A stretch of DNA of 60,000 nucleotides from Symsagittifera roscoffensis. Lineage: Eukaryota; Xenacoelomorpha; Acoela; Convolutidae. A program made the translations under genes and the position numbers. The stretch lies in contig NW_026971105.1 of assembly GCF_963678635.1 (NCBI RefSeq), positions 126,001 through 186,000 on the forward strand, in the 5' to 3' direction. Numbering within the stretch: the first letter of the stretch is position 1; every line of letters begins with the position of its first letter. Positions 47,354-58,029 of this stretch are shown here, one piece after another. The notes beneath the pieces are model-generated. The model saw only the letters and a program-made list of their open reading frames with translations. It did not search any database and was not told where the DNA came from.

Positions 47354-47366
47354 CAGAAAGAGAACG
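47251..47366 (+). repeat. Long GA-rich microsatellite
   Basis: About 115 bases of (GA)n with GGGA, GATA and GACA variants. The uninterrupted core is about 30 bases near 47310-47342. Confidence 0.95.
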
Positions 47367-47983
47367 AACCTAGAGAAGCAATCACCTAAATCTACAGTTA
47401 TGATTCAATTTTTTCAAAGACAAACGAAGCATATGAAACAACACTATTTATTATTATTTTTTAATTTTAAACTTTTTCAATTCAAAATAATTTTAATATG
47501 GGAGAGAGTTGTTCATTTTCACCATTCATTACAAGGTCAAACTGTATACTTTGTGAATTGTAAGCGGATTCCACAACAAGGACGCTCCCTTTGTTCTTCT
47601 TATGATATTTCAATGGCTTTGATTGTGCCGACAAAACTTTATCATGTTAAAAGATATGTCTGCTGATTCCAGGAACATACATACACAAATTTCTGCGCCT
47701 AACCAGTACACAGTTTGGCTTCGTAATGTTATTCTGCAGAAAAGCAATAAATTTTCTATTTACATGAAAGTCTACTCCAAAATAGCAATCATTAGTTAAC
47801 CGATAATGGTAAATCAAAAAGTAAAAATCTAGCAACTTTTTCTTAAGTTTTCAATAAAACTTTTTTTTGGGTTAATAGAAGTTTTTTTATGAAACATCAA
47901 AGTATTTGCTGCTCACCTCACCGAATTTCTTATCTAGAATAACAAATTAAACATTAGGCAAATTGTTGGCGTTGTTTGTCAAA
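47367..47983. other. Downstream flank of the B-box gene
   Basis: An ATG plus frame at 47400-47666 exists but looks incidental. The stretch about 47540-47575 (AACTGTATACTTTGTGAATTG, then TAAGCGGATTCCACAACAA) resembles a repeat at about 51755-51800. No clear AATAAA follows the B-box stop on the minus strand in the first 150 bases. Confidence 0.4.
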
Positions 47984-49678
47984 CTAACCATCTGCATGCT
48001 TAAATCTCTTGTGATTCTCAACACCTTTCGGATTTTTAAAAACTTTTCCACATTTATCGCACTCGCATGGGTTTTTTACAATTGCAGCTTTGGGCTGCTC
48101 TTTTATTTCCCTCGAAATTGCGAATAAATGGTCTTCCAATTGAGCTCCAGCTTTTCGTATTCCTGGAATCATTGACCAAGAATAGTTGCTGTTTGAAGCG
48201 GTAAGACACAAGCGCTCATTCTCCCAAGATTTACTCCAATACAGAGAAAATGAGGGTACTTTTGGGTCGTTTCTCCGGAGAACCTGTAATTTCTTTGACG
48301 TAATTGACCATACGCAGATTTCATCTGCGGCAATTACTGAAACACAATCAACTGAATCCATTTTTAACTGCTCTAACTCTATTTCGACCAGAGAACCAGA
48401 TTCGATAGCAAAAAGAAGTATTCTTTTGTCATTTTCATCAATGAAGCATAAATAGCCTGGAAGAGAAGACGTCATGTTTATCTTTGGGCATTTGTTGCAA
48501 CTGATAAAGAAATCCTTATTGTGTGTGAATTTAACCATCGATTTCTCAGGAACCCAGTACGACCAACAAACTTTTCGAGAAGCAAGTGAAAAGTAAGGCC
48601 AGAGAAAATTTTCTTTTTCAGGGTAAGGGCAAGCAGGGCAAAGGCAAGCAAGGAAAGTAAAAAAATCATGAGTTTTTATAATTTTAGCGCTCTTGTCGGT
48701 AAATAGAACGATGGAGCTGGCATTATCATCAAACAAAGGGAACGCGTGTGTTATCAATGAGCTTTTTTCAACCTTACTATGAAGTTTGAATTTAATTTCG
48801 TCTTTCTCCTTATCGGTTAACAATTCCATGATTTGTTTTTGATTAGAACCACAGTCAACAATTCTTAATTTCACTCGTCTGTAAACTAGATTGAAGAAAT
48901 TGGATTTGCGTACAGTTTTTGAGGCTAACTTTATTTCTTTGCCAAACGTTTCAAATTTTTGTTTCGCTGCTTCTTCCAAAACAAAAGATATTGTTTGCTC
49001 TCTTTGTTGCACTAATTCATCACATAGCTTGATAAGTTCATCTGCCTTAGTCAAATCAGTGGTGCAAGTCTGAATCAATTTTGAGTTGGAATCACTGAGT
49101 AACTTTCGGAGGCTTTGTTGAGTTTCAACTAGCTTAACACAAGCCGTACTGAGAGTTTGCCTTTGTAATTCATTTGATTTTGACTTCTCTTCAATGTCCT
49201 GCAAAATCGAATTTTCTAAATTTTTACATTGTTCTCGAACAAAAGCCGAAAACTGTTTGGCATCTTTTGCATTAGTTTCAACGAGATTTGATTTAAATTC
49301 GTTTTTTAATCGAAGTGGCTTTTCTTTGTTTTCCAAATCTGTTAGGAAAGTAAATACTTGCGTCCTAATTTCCGTAGCTTTTTTGCCAATACTTTCACAA
49401 TCGTGCTTCATGTGCTGTGCACTACATTTGCAACAGAAAAGAACGTCGCAGGTCTTACAAAAAACTGAGAAAAGAAATTTGTGGGTCGTACATGCAAGTG
49501 GCTCCTTGCCTTTTGAGTCCACAATTGAATGATCTTTTCGTAAATGGGGAACAAGACAATCTTCGCATAAGGTCTCCGCACTTGATGCTTCTTTTTGTTC
49601 AATTGAGCATGTGTGACATTGGTATAAAGATAAAAGTGGTAAACTTGTCAAACAAGAGACGCAATTTGCGGAAGACAT
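47984..49678 (-). CDS. B-box zinc finger protein with C-terminal C2H2 finger
   Basis: A single uninterrupted frame of 564 codons from ATG (49678) to TAG (47984). Residues 6-50 form a B-box-1-like finger (C6, C9, C21, C24, C38, C41, then H45/H50). Residues 63-92 are a textbook B-box 2: C63-x2-H66-x7-C74-x2-C77-x4-C82-x2-C85-x3-H89-x2-H92. Residues of about 105-250 are lysine/glutamate-rich and probably a coiled coil. The next 280 residues have no recognised domain; neither PRY/SPRY nor NHL repeats were seen. The C-terminus has C540-x2-C543-x12-H556-x4-H561, a C2H2 finger. There is no RING finger ahead of the B-boxes, so it is not a classical TRIM E3 ligase. B-box/coiled-coil proteins usually oligomerise and act as scaffolds; the C2H2 finger may add protein or nucleic-acid contact. 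The gene is intronless. TTGCAG ends one base before the ATG, a possible cis- or trans-splice acceptor. Confidence 0.9.
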   Translation of the reverse strand: MSSANCVSCLTSLPLLSLYQCHTCSIEQKEASSAETLCEDCLVPHLRKDHSIVDSKGKEPLACTTHKFLFSVFCKTCDVLFCCKCSAQHMKHDCESIGKKATEIRTQVFTFLTDLENKEKPLRLKNEFKSNLVETNAKDAKQFSAFVREQCKNLENSILQDIEEKSKSNELQRQTLSTACVKLVETQQSLRKLLSDSNSKLIQTCTTDLTKADELIKLCDELVQQREQTISFVLEEAAKQKFETFGKEIKLASKTVRKSNFFNLVYRRVKLRIVDCGSNQKQIMELLTDKEKDEIKFKLHSKVEKSSLITHAFPLFDDNASSIVLFTDKSAKIIKTHDFFTFLACLCPACPYPEKENFLWPYFSLASRKVCWSYWVPEKSMVKFTHNKDFFISCNKCPKINMTSSLPGYLCFIDENDKRILLFAIESGSLVEIELEQLKMDSVDCVSVIAADEICVWSITSKKLQVLRRNDPKVPSFSLYWSKSWENERLCLTASNSNYSWSMIPGIRKAGAQLEDHLFAISREIKEQPKAAIVKNPCECDKCGKVFKNPKGVENHKRFKHADG

Positions 49679-50429
49679 ACTGCAAGCTTTCCGAGTCTGA
49701 TGAAGATTTTCACTGAAGACATGATTACATAAATTTCCTCATTTTCTGAAACATAAATGATTCTGTTTTTTATTTAACAGTTGAGACAGAAAAAAAGTTT
49801 TTAAAACAAACATGCGCTATTGGAAAAAAAAGTTTGAAATTTTACTCCTTAACTAGCCTTATTTTAGGAACCATTTTTGGTAATTTTTCAACGCAAGGTT
49901 CTCATCTCAGCGAATCAACTCAGCTACGAAATTGGCTATAAGGACTATCAAGTGTATTTTATATCAAAAACGCCAGTTTTCACCAATTGCATAAAATCAT
50001 TTTAAGATTTGAAAAACGAAGATGTGTGTAAGCTTAGGAAAATATTCCATTAAACAATTACTACCACACTAAACCATTCATTTTTATTGTTGAAGAGGTT
50101 TCAAAAAGCATGATTTTGTTTTGACTCTGCTCATTCGAGTATATCTCGAAAATATTTGCTTGTGTTAAAAAAGTACTGCATATAGTTTTAAAAAAAGGAA
50201 ATTTGAGGCATGCAAAAATAAAAAATCATAAATTGATGCTTTCAGAGAAGATAGCTAGATATTTTGCTAATCATTGGAAAAGAAACAGTTATTAGACATT
50301 TTTCTAACTGTTGCTAAAAGACGTGCTTTTAATCATGAGGAAGGAGAAAGCCCTTAAGTTTGCGTTTTGTGCACTGAGATTTAGTTTCAAGTTTCTTTAG
50401 ATATTAAATTACTCAAAAAGGCCGCGTAC
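49679..50429. other. Upstream flank of the B-box gene
   Basis: AT-rich with no other gene. The minus-strand promoter of the B-box gene should lie here, but no clear TATA or initiator stands out from the AT background. Confidence 0.45.
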
Positions 50430-50629
50430 NNNNNNNNNNNNNNNNNNNNNNNNNNNNNNNNNNNNNNNNNNNNNNNNNNNNNNNNNNNNNNNNNNNNNNN
50501 NNNNNNNNNNNNNNNNNNNNNNNNNNNNNNNNNNNNNNNNNNNNNNNNNNNNNNNNNNNNNNNNNNNNNNNNNNNNNNNNNNNNNNNNNNNNNNNNNNNN
50601 NNNNNNNNNNNNNNNNNNNNNNNNNNNNN
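50430..50629. other. Assembly gap (200 N)
   Basis: Exactly 200 undetermined bases, probably a placeholder length. Any frame crossing it is meaningless. Confidence 1.
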
Positions 50630-50950
50630 TTTCGATAACTGCTGCTCTATTTAACCTGCCGAAAACAAAAGAATACTCCAATAGTGATCAGCTAAAATCA
50701 AAACTTTATTATATTTTGCTAGACAGAACTTTTTTCGATGTTGTTTTCAATTGGAATGCTTTAAAAAAAGCTAAGCTTATAATTTTGTCGTGAGCAAATA
50801 AAAGTTGATTTAGTCAATCACAACAACAGCAGCTGCAGCAGCTTGACGGCCTAGTTATACAGAGCAAAAATTAAGCAAAACAGAGAAGCAGTAAAATTAA
50901 ACGTTGAATTTATCATTACAATTTTACGTTATCAGTCAACAACTGTAGCA

Positions 50951-51220
50951 ATGTTCTCTGTTCACGCCAGAAATAATCAATTGATAGAACGAAGAAAAAG
51001 AGCTTTGAGAAAAATAAGAAAACAAAACACCACCAAGTACATAAAAAAGGCTATGTGCATAACAAAAAGCAACGTGTACATAACAAAAAACAAAAAATAT
51101 TATGTGGTTTCTAACAATGGTCAGTCACTCTATAAGCTGAGACTTTTGTGTTTTCATGAAAACAAAAATGAAAAAAGCTTAGCAGAAAACAAACTAGAAT
51201 TATCGGAGAAAACAAACTAG
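50951..51220 (+). CDS. Basic 89-aa ORF, uncertain
   Basis: An ATG-led plus frame beginning MFSVHARNNQLIERRKRALR. It is very basic in the first half (RKIRKQNTTKYIKKAM) and lysine/glutamate-rich at the end. The ATG context (GTAGCAATG) is reasonable. No homology was recognised and the A-rich composition could produce such a frame by chance. Confidence 0.2.
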   Translation: MFSVHARNNQLIERRKRALRKIRKQNTTKYIKKAMCITKSNVYITKNKKYYVVSNNGQSLYKLRLLCFHENKNEKSLAENKLELSEKTN

Positions 51221-51739
51221 AATTTTTTTACGCATTGGCAAGTTTAAACGAAACAAAGCTGAAAAAATAAATCAAGCTAGGAAAGGTGCAATGTAAAGTA
51301 CAACTAAAGTAAATTATTTGATAATTGATTGCAGGAAGTGGATTTGACATTTTAAAAACGAAACGGTTCATCTAGTAATAAATGATTTGAATCGTATAAT
51401 CATGTGATCTCTCTACCTATCCTCTCCTTTTGCAAAGAAGGACGGAAATACCTGTTGCTAAATACAAAAATGGTACATATTCTTAACTGTTAAATCCGTT
51501 AAAACAGTCTCTTTTTAAAAACAATGTTTATCACTCTCTGCATACATAAATTTATTGTTAATCATTTTTCTTTTGTTTTCAGATTTTACTGCTGCATTGC
51601 CATGAGTTTAATTAAAGCTCCGAAAGCACATTAGCGGAAAAATTGATGTCGTTTTGTTGAAAACAAGAATTTTTTCTAGGGAAGGTTTCATGGCTAATAG
51701 ATGCGAGAACGAATGCAAATGATTATCCATGGAGAAAAA
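51221..51739. other. AT-rich stretch, nothing recognised
   Basis: No coding or repeat signal visible. Confidence 0.45.
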
Positions 51740-52120
51740 CTGCTGCATATGCATTACGAGGTCAGACTGTGCATTGTGTGACTTGTAAGCGGAAACCGCA
51801 CAGGCCAAATCAGATTAGTAGCGGAATCCACGACATTGCTACTTATCTGTGATCTTCTTTACTGGTCTTGGTTCCACAAACAAAATGCCAAAACACTGTA
51901 CTGTTCAAGATCACTCGAAAAATTGGCGAATTATGGAATCCGCAACAGTATTTATGGATTTCGGAAGAGTTTGTGGAATTCACTAACAAATCATAAATTG
52001 TAGGTGTATTATAAGTGTAATAAAGGTATTCTAAAATTGTATGAAAAGGTATAGTAAATTGTAGGATTCCGCAAGCTGTAAGCGGAATTCGCAAAATGTG
52101 AGGTCTTTTTTGCGGTTTCC
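51740..52120 (+). repeat. Short element with TAAGCGGAATCCGC-type motifs
   Basis: GTAAGCGGAAACCGC near 51784, GCGGAATCCACG near 51821, GGAATCCGCAAC near 51937 and GTAAGCGGAATTCGC near 52079 repeat a core. GGAAACCGC at about 51791 is inverted as GCGGTTTCC at 52112. Part of it also occurs at about 47540-47575. It may be a small non-autonomous transposon (MITE-like), but no target-site duplication was defined. Confidence 0.35.
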
Positions 52121-52279
52121 AGTTTCATATATTGCAGTACTTAAATTTATACAAATTTTTGCATTCAATTAAGTTTTTCTATTAGGCGTGAAGAATATAG
52201 AATAAAATTTAGCCTGTAGCAAGGGTTTTATAACGATATAAATTCTTCACGGGACTTCTTCTCAAAATATCTTTGAATA

Positions 52280-52535
52280 ATCTCATTAAAAAAACTGATG
52301 ATTTGAAATTTTCTCCAATAAACCACTGAACCATCTCATCTCAAATTTTGATGATTTGAGATCTCATCCAATCAGCCACCGAATCATCTTGTCTCAATAA
52401 CTGATGATTTGAAATATTCTCCAATGAGCCTTCGAATCATCTCATCTCAAATACTGATGATTTGAAATATCCTCCAATAAAGCACTGAACCATCTCATCT
52501 CAAATACTGGTGAAATTTTCTGAGCCAAACACTGC
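52280..52535 (+). repeat. 53-bp minisatellite, about five copies
   Basis: GATGATTTGA marks begin at 52297, 52350, 52403 and 52456, with a decayed fifth at 52509, giving an exact 53-bp spacing. Each unit includes CTCCAATA.(A)CCACTGAACCATCTCATCTCAAA with variants. Confidence 0.95.
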
Positions 52536-52563
52536 ACCATTAAGGACTTCACTCGGTGATTTC

Positions 52564-52852
52564 GATGATTTTGAGAATCCATAAATTTTTCGTGATAAAA
52601 TGGGTCAACTTTTACGATAGAGATCTTCCAGAGCGACCATGTTAAGTTTTCGAAGTTGATTTATCTTCAACAAATTTTGAGTTGAAATGGCAAAATTTTG
52701 ACTTGAAATCACACAATGATTTTGAGAATCCATAAGTTTTTGGTGATAAAATGGGTCAACTTTTACGATAGAGATCTTCTAGAGCGACCATGTTCAGTTT
52801 TCGAAGTTGATTTATCTTCAACAAATTTTGAGTTGAAATGGCAAAACTTCAA
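52564..52852 (+). repeat. 151-bp tandem duplication
   Basis: GATTTTGAGAATCCATAA through GAGTTGAAATGGCAAAA occurs at 52567 and again at 52718 with few differences (e.g. TTCCAGAGCG against TTCTAGAGCG). A frame at 52716-52958 crosses it and is probably incidental. Confidence 0.95.
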
Positions 52853-52974
52853 CGGATACAAAACAAAAGTAAAAAAAAATATTTTAAACTTGAGCTATCA
52901 TTGTAAACGTACGTATTTCTGGATTACTTATCGAGATGAATTACCATTTGAAGTATAACTCCAATGGTGTTAAA

Positions 52975-53105
52975 ACGTTAATGAAATCAAATATAATCAG
53001 TTATAATGCATTGCAATCGATTGTAATCGATTATATTTATCCGAATTTCTAATTCAATTTTTCTGCAGAAAAGATCCGTTATAATCGATTATAATTTTTA
53101 TAAAC
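52975..53105 (+). repeat. ATTATAAT-motif cluster
   Basis: Repeated GTTATAATCGATTATAATTT, GTAATCGATTATATTTAT and similar: AATCGATT and ATTATAAT palindromic cores in close succession. Related clusters lie at 42905-43005, 53490-53720 and 54395-54460. Confidence 0.6.
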
Positions 53106-54532
53106 CCTTTTAATTGCCCTTTTGTGTTCGACCTTGCACATTAATTGCTCATATTTTATGCTTTTAGTAGACGTTGGTTTTTGTGAAAAATGGGAAAATT
53201 GTTTTAACAAATTTCAAATCAATTCAACTTTATAAGGTTTTTCATTTCTTTTTGGTTATAGCTGTTTCATGATGTACATTTTAAGTTTCTTTGACCAACA
53301 AAAACCCAGTATACTGCTTTACTTTCATGATTTATACTGGGATTTATATGAGATGATTGAAAATTATTTTTCACTTTCCGCGGGATTTTTTTAACTAAGA
53401 TGAAGCGATCTCTATGAAACGTTTGTTTCGTGGTAAAACTTTGTGTTCAGATGAACCAAAGAGTGACAAGACATCTCACTTTTAGAGATTTTGACAGTAA
53501 AAGTATTATAAAAATTTCTATACATTATAATATCTTATAAGAGATTATAAAAGGTAAAATAAGATTATAAGAGATTATAAGTTATTATAAGTGATTTTAA
53601 CAGATCAAAACTGATTTTCGGAAAAGTTATAATTAATTATAATTGATTTTAATTTAATATAATGTCACGAAAAATATTAGCATTATAATGGATTTTAAAT
53701 CAATAAAACATCTAATTTTGGCGGTTTTAATTAATTACAAGAAATTAAATGAGACGATGAAACCGAAACTTATTTAGTTTACCTTTGTAAAAATTTCCTA
53801 AAATAGCTTCTCAACCGAAAACTGTTCGTTTTAGTTTCAATTTCTGGAGTCAAATTTAAGAGCAGAACTTTCATTTCATTTTTTTCTCTAAGATATTGAA
53901 CAGGCACTATGTTAAATTGAGAAGAATAGATAAACGGAGAAACCTGAATAAGCATGAAAATCACGGGTCACGAGCCTTATAATGATTCTTTAAATTTTTT
54001 CTCTTACAGCTTGTTAACAACTTCTTAGCCACGTTATTTATTTCAAAGTACAGCAGACGTAATAATCTTTTATTGATAGAATAGCAAAATTTTTTGACCG
54101 GGTTTGGATTGTCAAACTTGACACAAACAAAAAATTACTCTACCCATCATCTTAAAAGTGAAGAAATGCGTTTTAACAAAAAAAAATTTAGTAAGTTTTT
54201 GCTCACTGTCTTTACCAGCGCAATAAATCTTTATAAATTCGAATCCCAGGAAAATCTTGACGATTTTTGGATACAGAAAAAGACAACAATAACCAAAAAT
54301 TCTAAAAAAAAAAACAAAAAAAAACTTTTTCCTGCTTTTCCTGCAAAACTGTGAGTGTAAGAACTCTACCCGCTGTAAGTTTCCATGGATAACAATTGAT
54401 TATAATCAACTTTCGTGGCAAAAAGAGGTTGCCCTTTTAACGGATTATAATTGATTACGCTATGTGACCACTCAATCGAGTATATTTCATTATATTTTAC
54501 TTTTTAGAGAAACTGTTAGTAAGATGTATGTC
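53106..54532. other. AT-rich stretch with further ATTATAA motifs
   Basis: The region 53490-53720 has a dense run of GATTATAAGAGATTATAAG and AGTTATAATTAATTATAATT. ATG frames at 54094-54354 (plus) and 53779-53964 (minus) are unremarkable. Confidence 0.45.
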
Positions 54533-54546
54533 GGGGGGGGGGGGGG
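54533..54546 (+). repeat. G14 homopolymer
   Basis: Fourteen consecutive G in a strongly AT-rich setting, followed by A and GGCGAGATGG. Could adopt unusual structure or be of inaccurate length. Confidence 0.85.
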
Positions 54547-54649
54547 AGGCGAGATGGTGGTAAAAAGAGGAAAAAAGAATGGTGGAAATTTGTGTGAAGT
54601 ACTCAGAGCGAGGTGAGACAATTAGAAACGAATGCAGTTCTTTCCTGCA

Positions 54650-56640
54650 GCCAAATTTAAATCACAACTAGGCGATCGCAACGTTCAAGTTTTCAAAGTT
54701 TTGGAGAATCTTGGCTCTTAGACAATGGCCCATCTTTTCACGTCGCTAAGTCCAAGCCCTAATGATCAATTTTCCCAGAAATGTTTTTATAGATTCTATA
54801 CCATTTGATCAATTACACCCACACAATTGGTGAAAATCGTAAGCCTGCAAAACTAGCTAAAAATCCCTAGAAATTGTACCATTAATCGAAATTAAATAAC
54901 ACAATTTCAAAAAACCCAAAAATTGAAATCGCAAGTTTTGAAAACCACTCTTTAAAAAATCAATAGTCTGAAATTCTAGTTGATTGTTATGAAAACAGGA
55001 AAACTTATCCGATATACTCAAAATCCGAAAAAAAAATCAAATTAGAAAACAGCAATATCAAGAACTACCTACTGATATAGATACACAACAACGACAATCA
55101 ATAGATCAAAACCATATAAATTTGCAGACGCAGCTGGCTATTACCTCTTGGAAAGACTATCTATTTTAACTTCTTAAAAGAACATAAAACACATGTGCTA
55201 TTCATTCACAAGTCAACAGATAAGCAAGCGCTGTCCAAATAAAATACGCAAAAGCTATCGGTTTTTTTCCACTTCAAGAAATTAAATACAGCTAGACGCA
55301 CAATTTCACGGATACAACAAAAAAATATCAAGAGAAACAAACACATAAAATAACCCTCAATATTGTTCACAGATAACACTTAAAGCACCGTTATGCTCAC
55401 AAATTTCACCAAATCAGATCCAATTACAAATCATTCCACACGCAAACTGCCAAACAATCTTCTCATTAGGATGACGCCTCTATCAAAAATTGAAGCACAA
55501 AGAAGACCAGTCTCTCATATTGCTTATCAATTTCAAAGTTTAGACAAAACACTTGAAGAAGTAAAATAACAATCTCACACAGTGTAATTTCGGTCTCAAA
55601 ACGTTAGAGGTTTTAGCCCACAATAAGCCGCCAAACCAGACCTTTTACCGATCTTTCCCTTACCCTTCTAATTTTCAACGCCATAACTATGTCGCAGCGG
55701 ATATTCAATCGCCATTTTTTCATTTTCTCATCAAACTTATCCCACTTGCACTCTGATGGCTGATTACCAACATTTTTTTTTCACGTACAAGATTCAGCAC
55801 CCATTTTTTTTTTCACGTACCCAGCAGTAGACACTTCCGACGAAAACATAGACTCTGAACCATACCCTACCAATAAATTTTAACAACCCACTTCTAATCC
55901 CATGACTTGCACAGTTCCCGTAGTCAACCTTTCGTCCAACTCAGGTTCCTCATATATCGACGCTTCTTCGATTATTCTGCCATTTGCCAGCACTCTTAAT
56001 GACACCCCAAGCCCAATAATCAGCGTCGAATTAGAGCATATTTACTATGATTATTTTTTAGCACAAAGAAAAAATTAACAATGCGAAGCAACCATTCACA
56101 ATAAACCAAGTAACCCACTCATCTTCGCCTTCAGAGCTATCAGTACCATCCATTCATTTCGCAATACTCTCGACCATACACAACGTAAACTTAAAAAAGA
56201 AAAACCCAACACAACCACTCAGTGTTTAGTCAATCAACCTACCAGATCAAGGCTCATCCGAAAACGCCCTTCCAGATATACACCCACCAACGAGTTTATA
56301 CTTGTTACTATCCCATTTTCCCCACCATATTGCTATAATCACCGACAACCCCCAGGCATACGATGTTCTTATGTTAACCAATACATATCAATCCCACAGT
56401 CCCTTGGATTTGTGTCTACAAAATCATTAACCCAATCAGTGTACCACTCCGCAACTCAGAAGTACAGCATTTCGCTAACTCATTTTGCTAAACAAATAAA
56501 AAAGAGTTTACTTCTACTGGTTTATCATAAACCCTCAGCCGTTTCATAACACGCCAGTCCAAAAAAATCCTCGTCGCAAAACCCGCCCACACTGCACAAC
56601 TAAGAATTTGTTTCATCACCGGATAAAAAAACGCGATAGC
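54650..56640 (+). other. C-rich, G-poor block, possible decayed coding element
   Basis: For about 2 kb the plus strand has many CC/CA dinucleotides and very few G. Both flanks are A/T-rich without this strand asymmetry. Such A+C bias is typical of some retroelement coding strands, but no reverse transcriptase, integrase or Gag motif could be read. It contains the open frame at 56079-56549. Confidence 0.45.
56079..56549 (+). CDS. 156-codon open frame without ATG
   Basis: Between TAA at 56076 and TAA at 56547 the frame has no stop: NKPSNPLIFAFRAISTIHSF, KKEKPNTTTQCLVNQPTRSR, LGFVSTKSLTQSVYHSATQK and so on. It contains no methionine codon. It is serine/threonine/proline-rich with basic patches. 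The low G content lowers the stop frequency, so chance is not excluded. It could be an exon or a remnant of an element protein. No family was recognised. Confidence 0.25.
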   Translation, partial: QCEATIHNKPSNPLIFAFRAISTIHSFRNTLDHTQRKLKKEKPNTTTQCLVNQPTRSRLIRKRPSRYTPTNEFILVTIPFSPPYCYNHRQPPGIRCSYVNQYISIPQSLGFVSTKSLTQSVYHSATQKYSISLTHFAKQIKKSLLLLVYHKPSAVS

Positions 56641-56741
56641 TACTATTCATATGAATTAATGTTGCAGAAGTAAATATGCCACACACAAAATTTTTTTCTA
56701 TTGTTTGATCCAAAGGCACGTCCTAAAACTCTACAATCTAA

Positions 56742-56999
56742 ATGGCTACTATGATTTTAGAACTGTCTCAGAAGAACTCAAGATCCTTATTTTACTTGAG
56801 CTTCTTTGGCCTTAATACGCACCAAAAACGTAATCAGCATGTTAGCAAAGCTTTTAAAACCATAAATACTACTTTCTCAATGGAGTTTTTGCCAGCCCCG
56901 ATTAGACGCGATTATGATTTTGCTATTGGCTGGTTAACTACTAACTCATCATTTTTCATTGGTGTTGATTACCATATTTCTTTCAAATTTCCTCAATAA
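56742..56999 (+). CDS. 85-aa ORF, uncertain
   Basis: An ATG-led plus frame, MATMILELSQKNSRSLFYLS then FFGLNTHQKRNQHVS, ending at TAA. The start context AAATGGC is acceptable. The composition is moderately protein-like and ends in aromatic residues. No motif and no neighbours to support it. Confidence 0.2.
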   Translation: MATMILELSQKNSRSLFYLSFFGLNTHQKRNQHVSKAFKTINTTFSMEFLPAPIRRDYDFAIGWLTTNSSFFIGVDYHISFKFPQ

Positions 57000-58029
57000 T
57001 TACTGAAATCAAGAAATCAACTCTTAATTAGAAGCAATTTTGAAATATGTTCAATAAAAGTGCTAACCGACTGCAGTAATTTCTCACTGAATATTAAGAT
57101 TTATGACTGAGCAGTAAACTAAAAGCTGAAATGTGGTTGAATTGTCATAGAATGTAATTCATTTGTAAATGATTTATAAAAAAAAAATGATTGTCAACAA
57201 CTTGTAAACTGCCAAACTCGCCCTTTGATATTGCTCGCTTTTTGTGAACTCTCTATGAAACTCTCGACAACTTTGCAAATTTTAATGAAGAAATGGATTT
57301 CAAATATCACAAAATAGCTGAATAGAAACTCAAACAGCTTTCACGCATTTCAAGTTTTTCTCTAACCTTGTTGGAATAAAAAAACTAATAGCATAAATAA
57401 CCAACGCAGCTTATTATCGTCACGACATAACTATTATGAAACCAAACCAGACTAAACTAATGAAATTATTATTTTCTAATAAAATAATGTGGTTGGGGAT
57501 TTTATTAATCTTTTTTTAAAATTATTTTTCCATCTAAATTGACTGTTTGATGTGTCCTAATTTCCCACTGGTGAATTCTGCTTCAGACTCGTCTAGGAGC
57601 GTTTCCCTAGGTTGATTTATTTTGTCTTGCCTTTTTAAAAAATCTCTGTTTCCGGTTTTTTGGTGTCGGCAAGAACTTTTTTGGTGTCAACAAGGGGTAA
57701 TTTTTTTTTAGGTGTCTCAAAGTCAAATTTTTATAGAAATCCAATTAGAAAAAAAAAATTTTGAAAGAAAAAAAACAGAAATTTTTTTTTTTCAGTTGGA
57801 GTATTTCCAGTTTTAGTTTGAGCAACTGAAGCAAACTGAATATTAGGCCGTTTTGTTTGTCAGCGCAAAGATCTCACACAAACTGTATTTGACTATTATC
57901 ATAAAACTGCCTCATAGCTTTTTTTTTGAGTTCTTTTCATCAAGAATTTTTTCCATCAACATCTGAATTTTAAAAAAATAACTCTTATAAAAATTATTTA
58001 ATTTGTTTATCAGAAAAATTTTCAATTAA
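57000..58029. other. AT-rich stretch, nothing recognised
   Basis: A short duplication TTTTTTGGTGTC(G/A)(G/A)CAAG occurs twice near 57656-57696. No gene. Confidence 0.5.

Noticed and set aside
47400-47666. 88-codon ATG ORF next to the GA microsatellite
   Set aside because: The composition is that of T-rich non-coding DNA. It includes part of a dispersed repeat and has no motif.
48186-49716. Plus-strand and alternate minus-strand ORFs inside the B-box gene
   Set aside because: They are shadows of the 564-codon gene, without motifs.
50409-50681. 90-codon minus ORF
   Set aside because: It runs through the 200-N gap, so the frame is an artefact.
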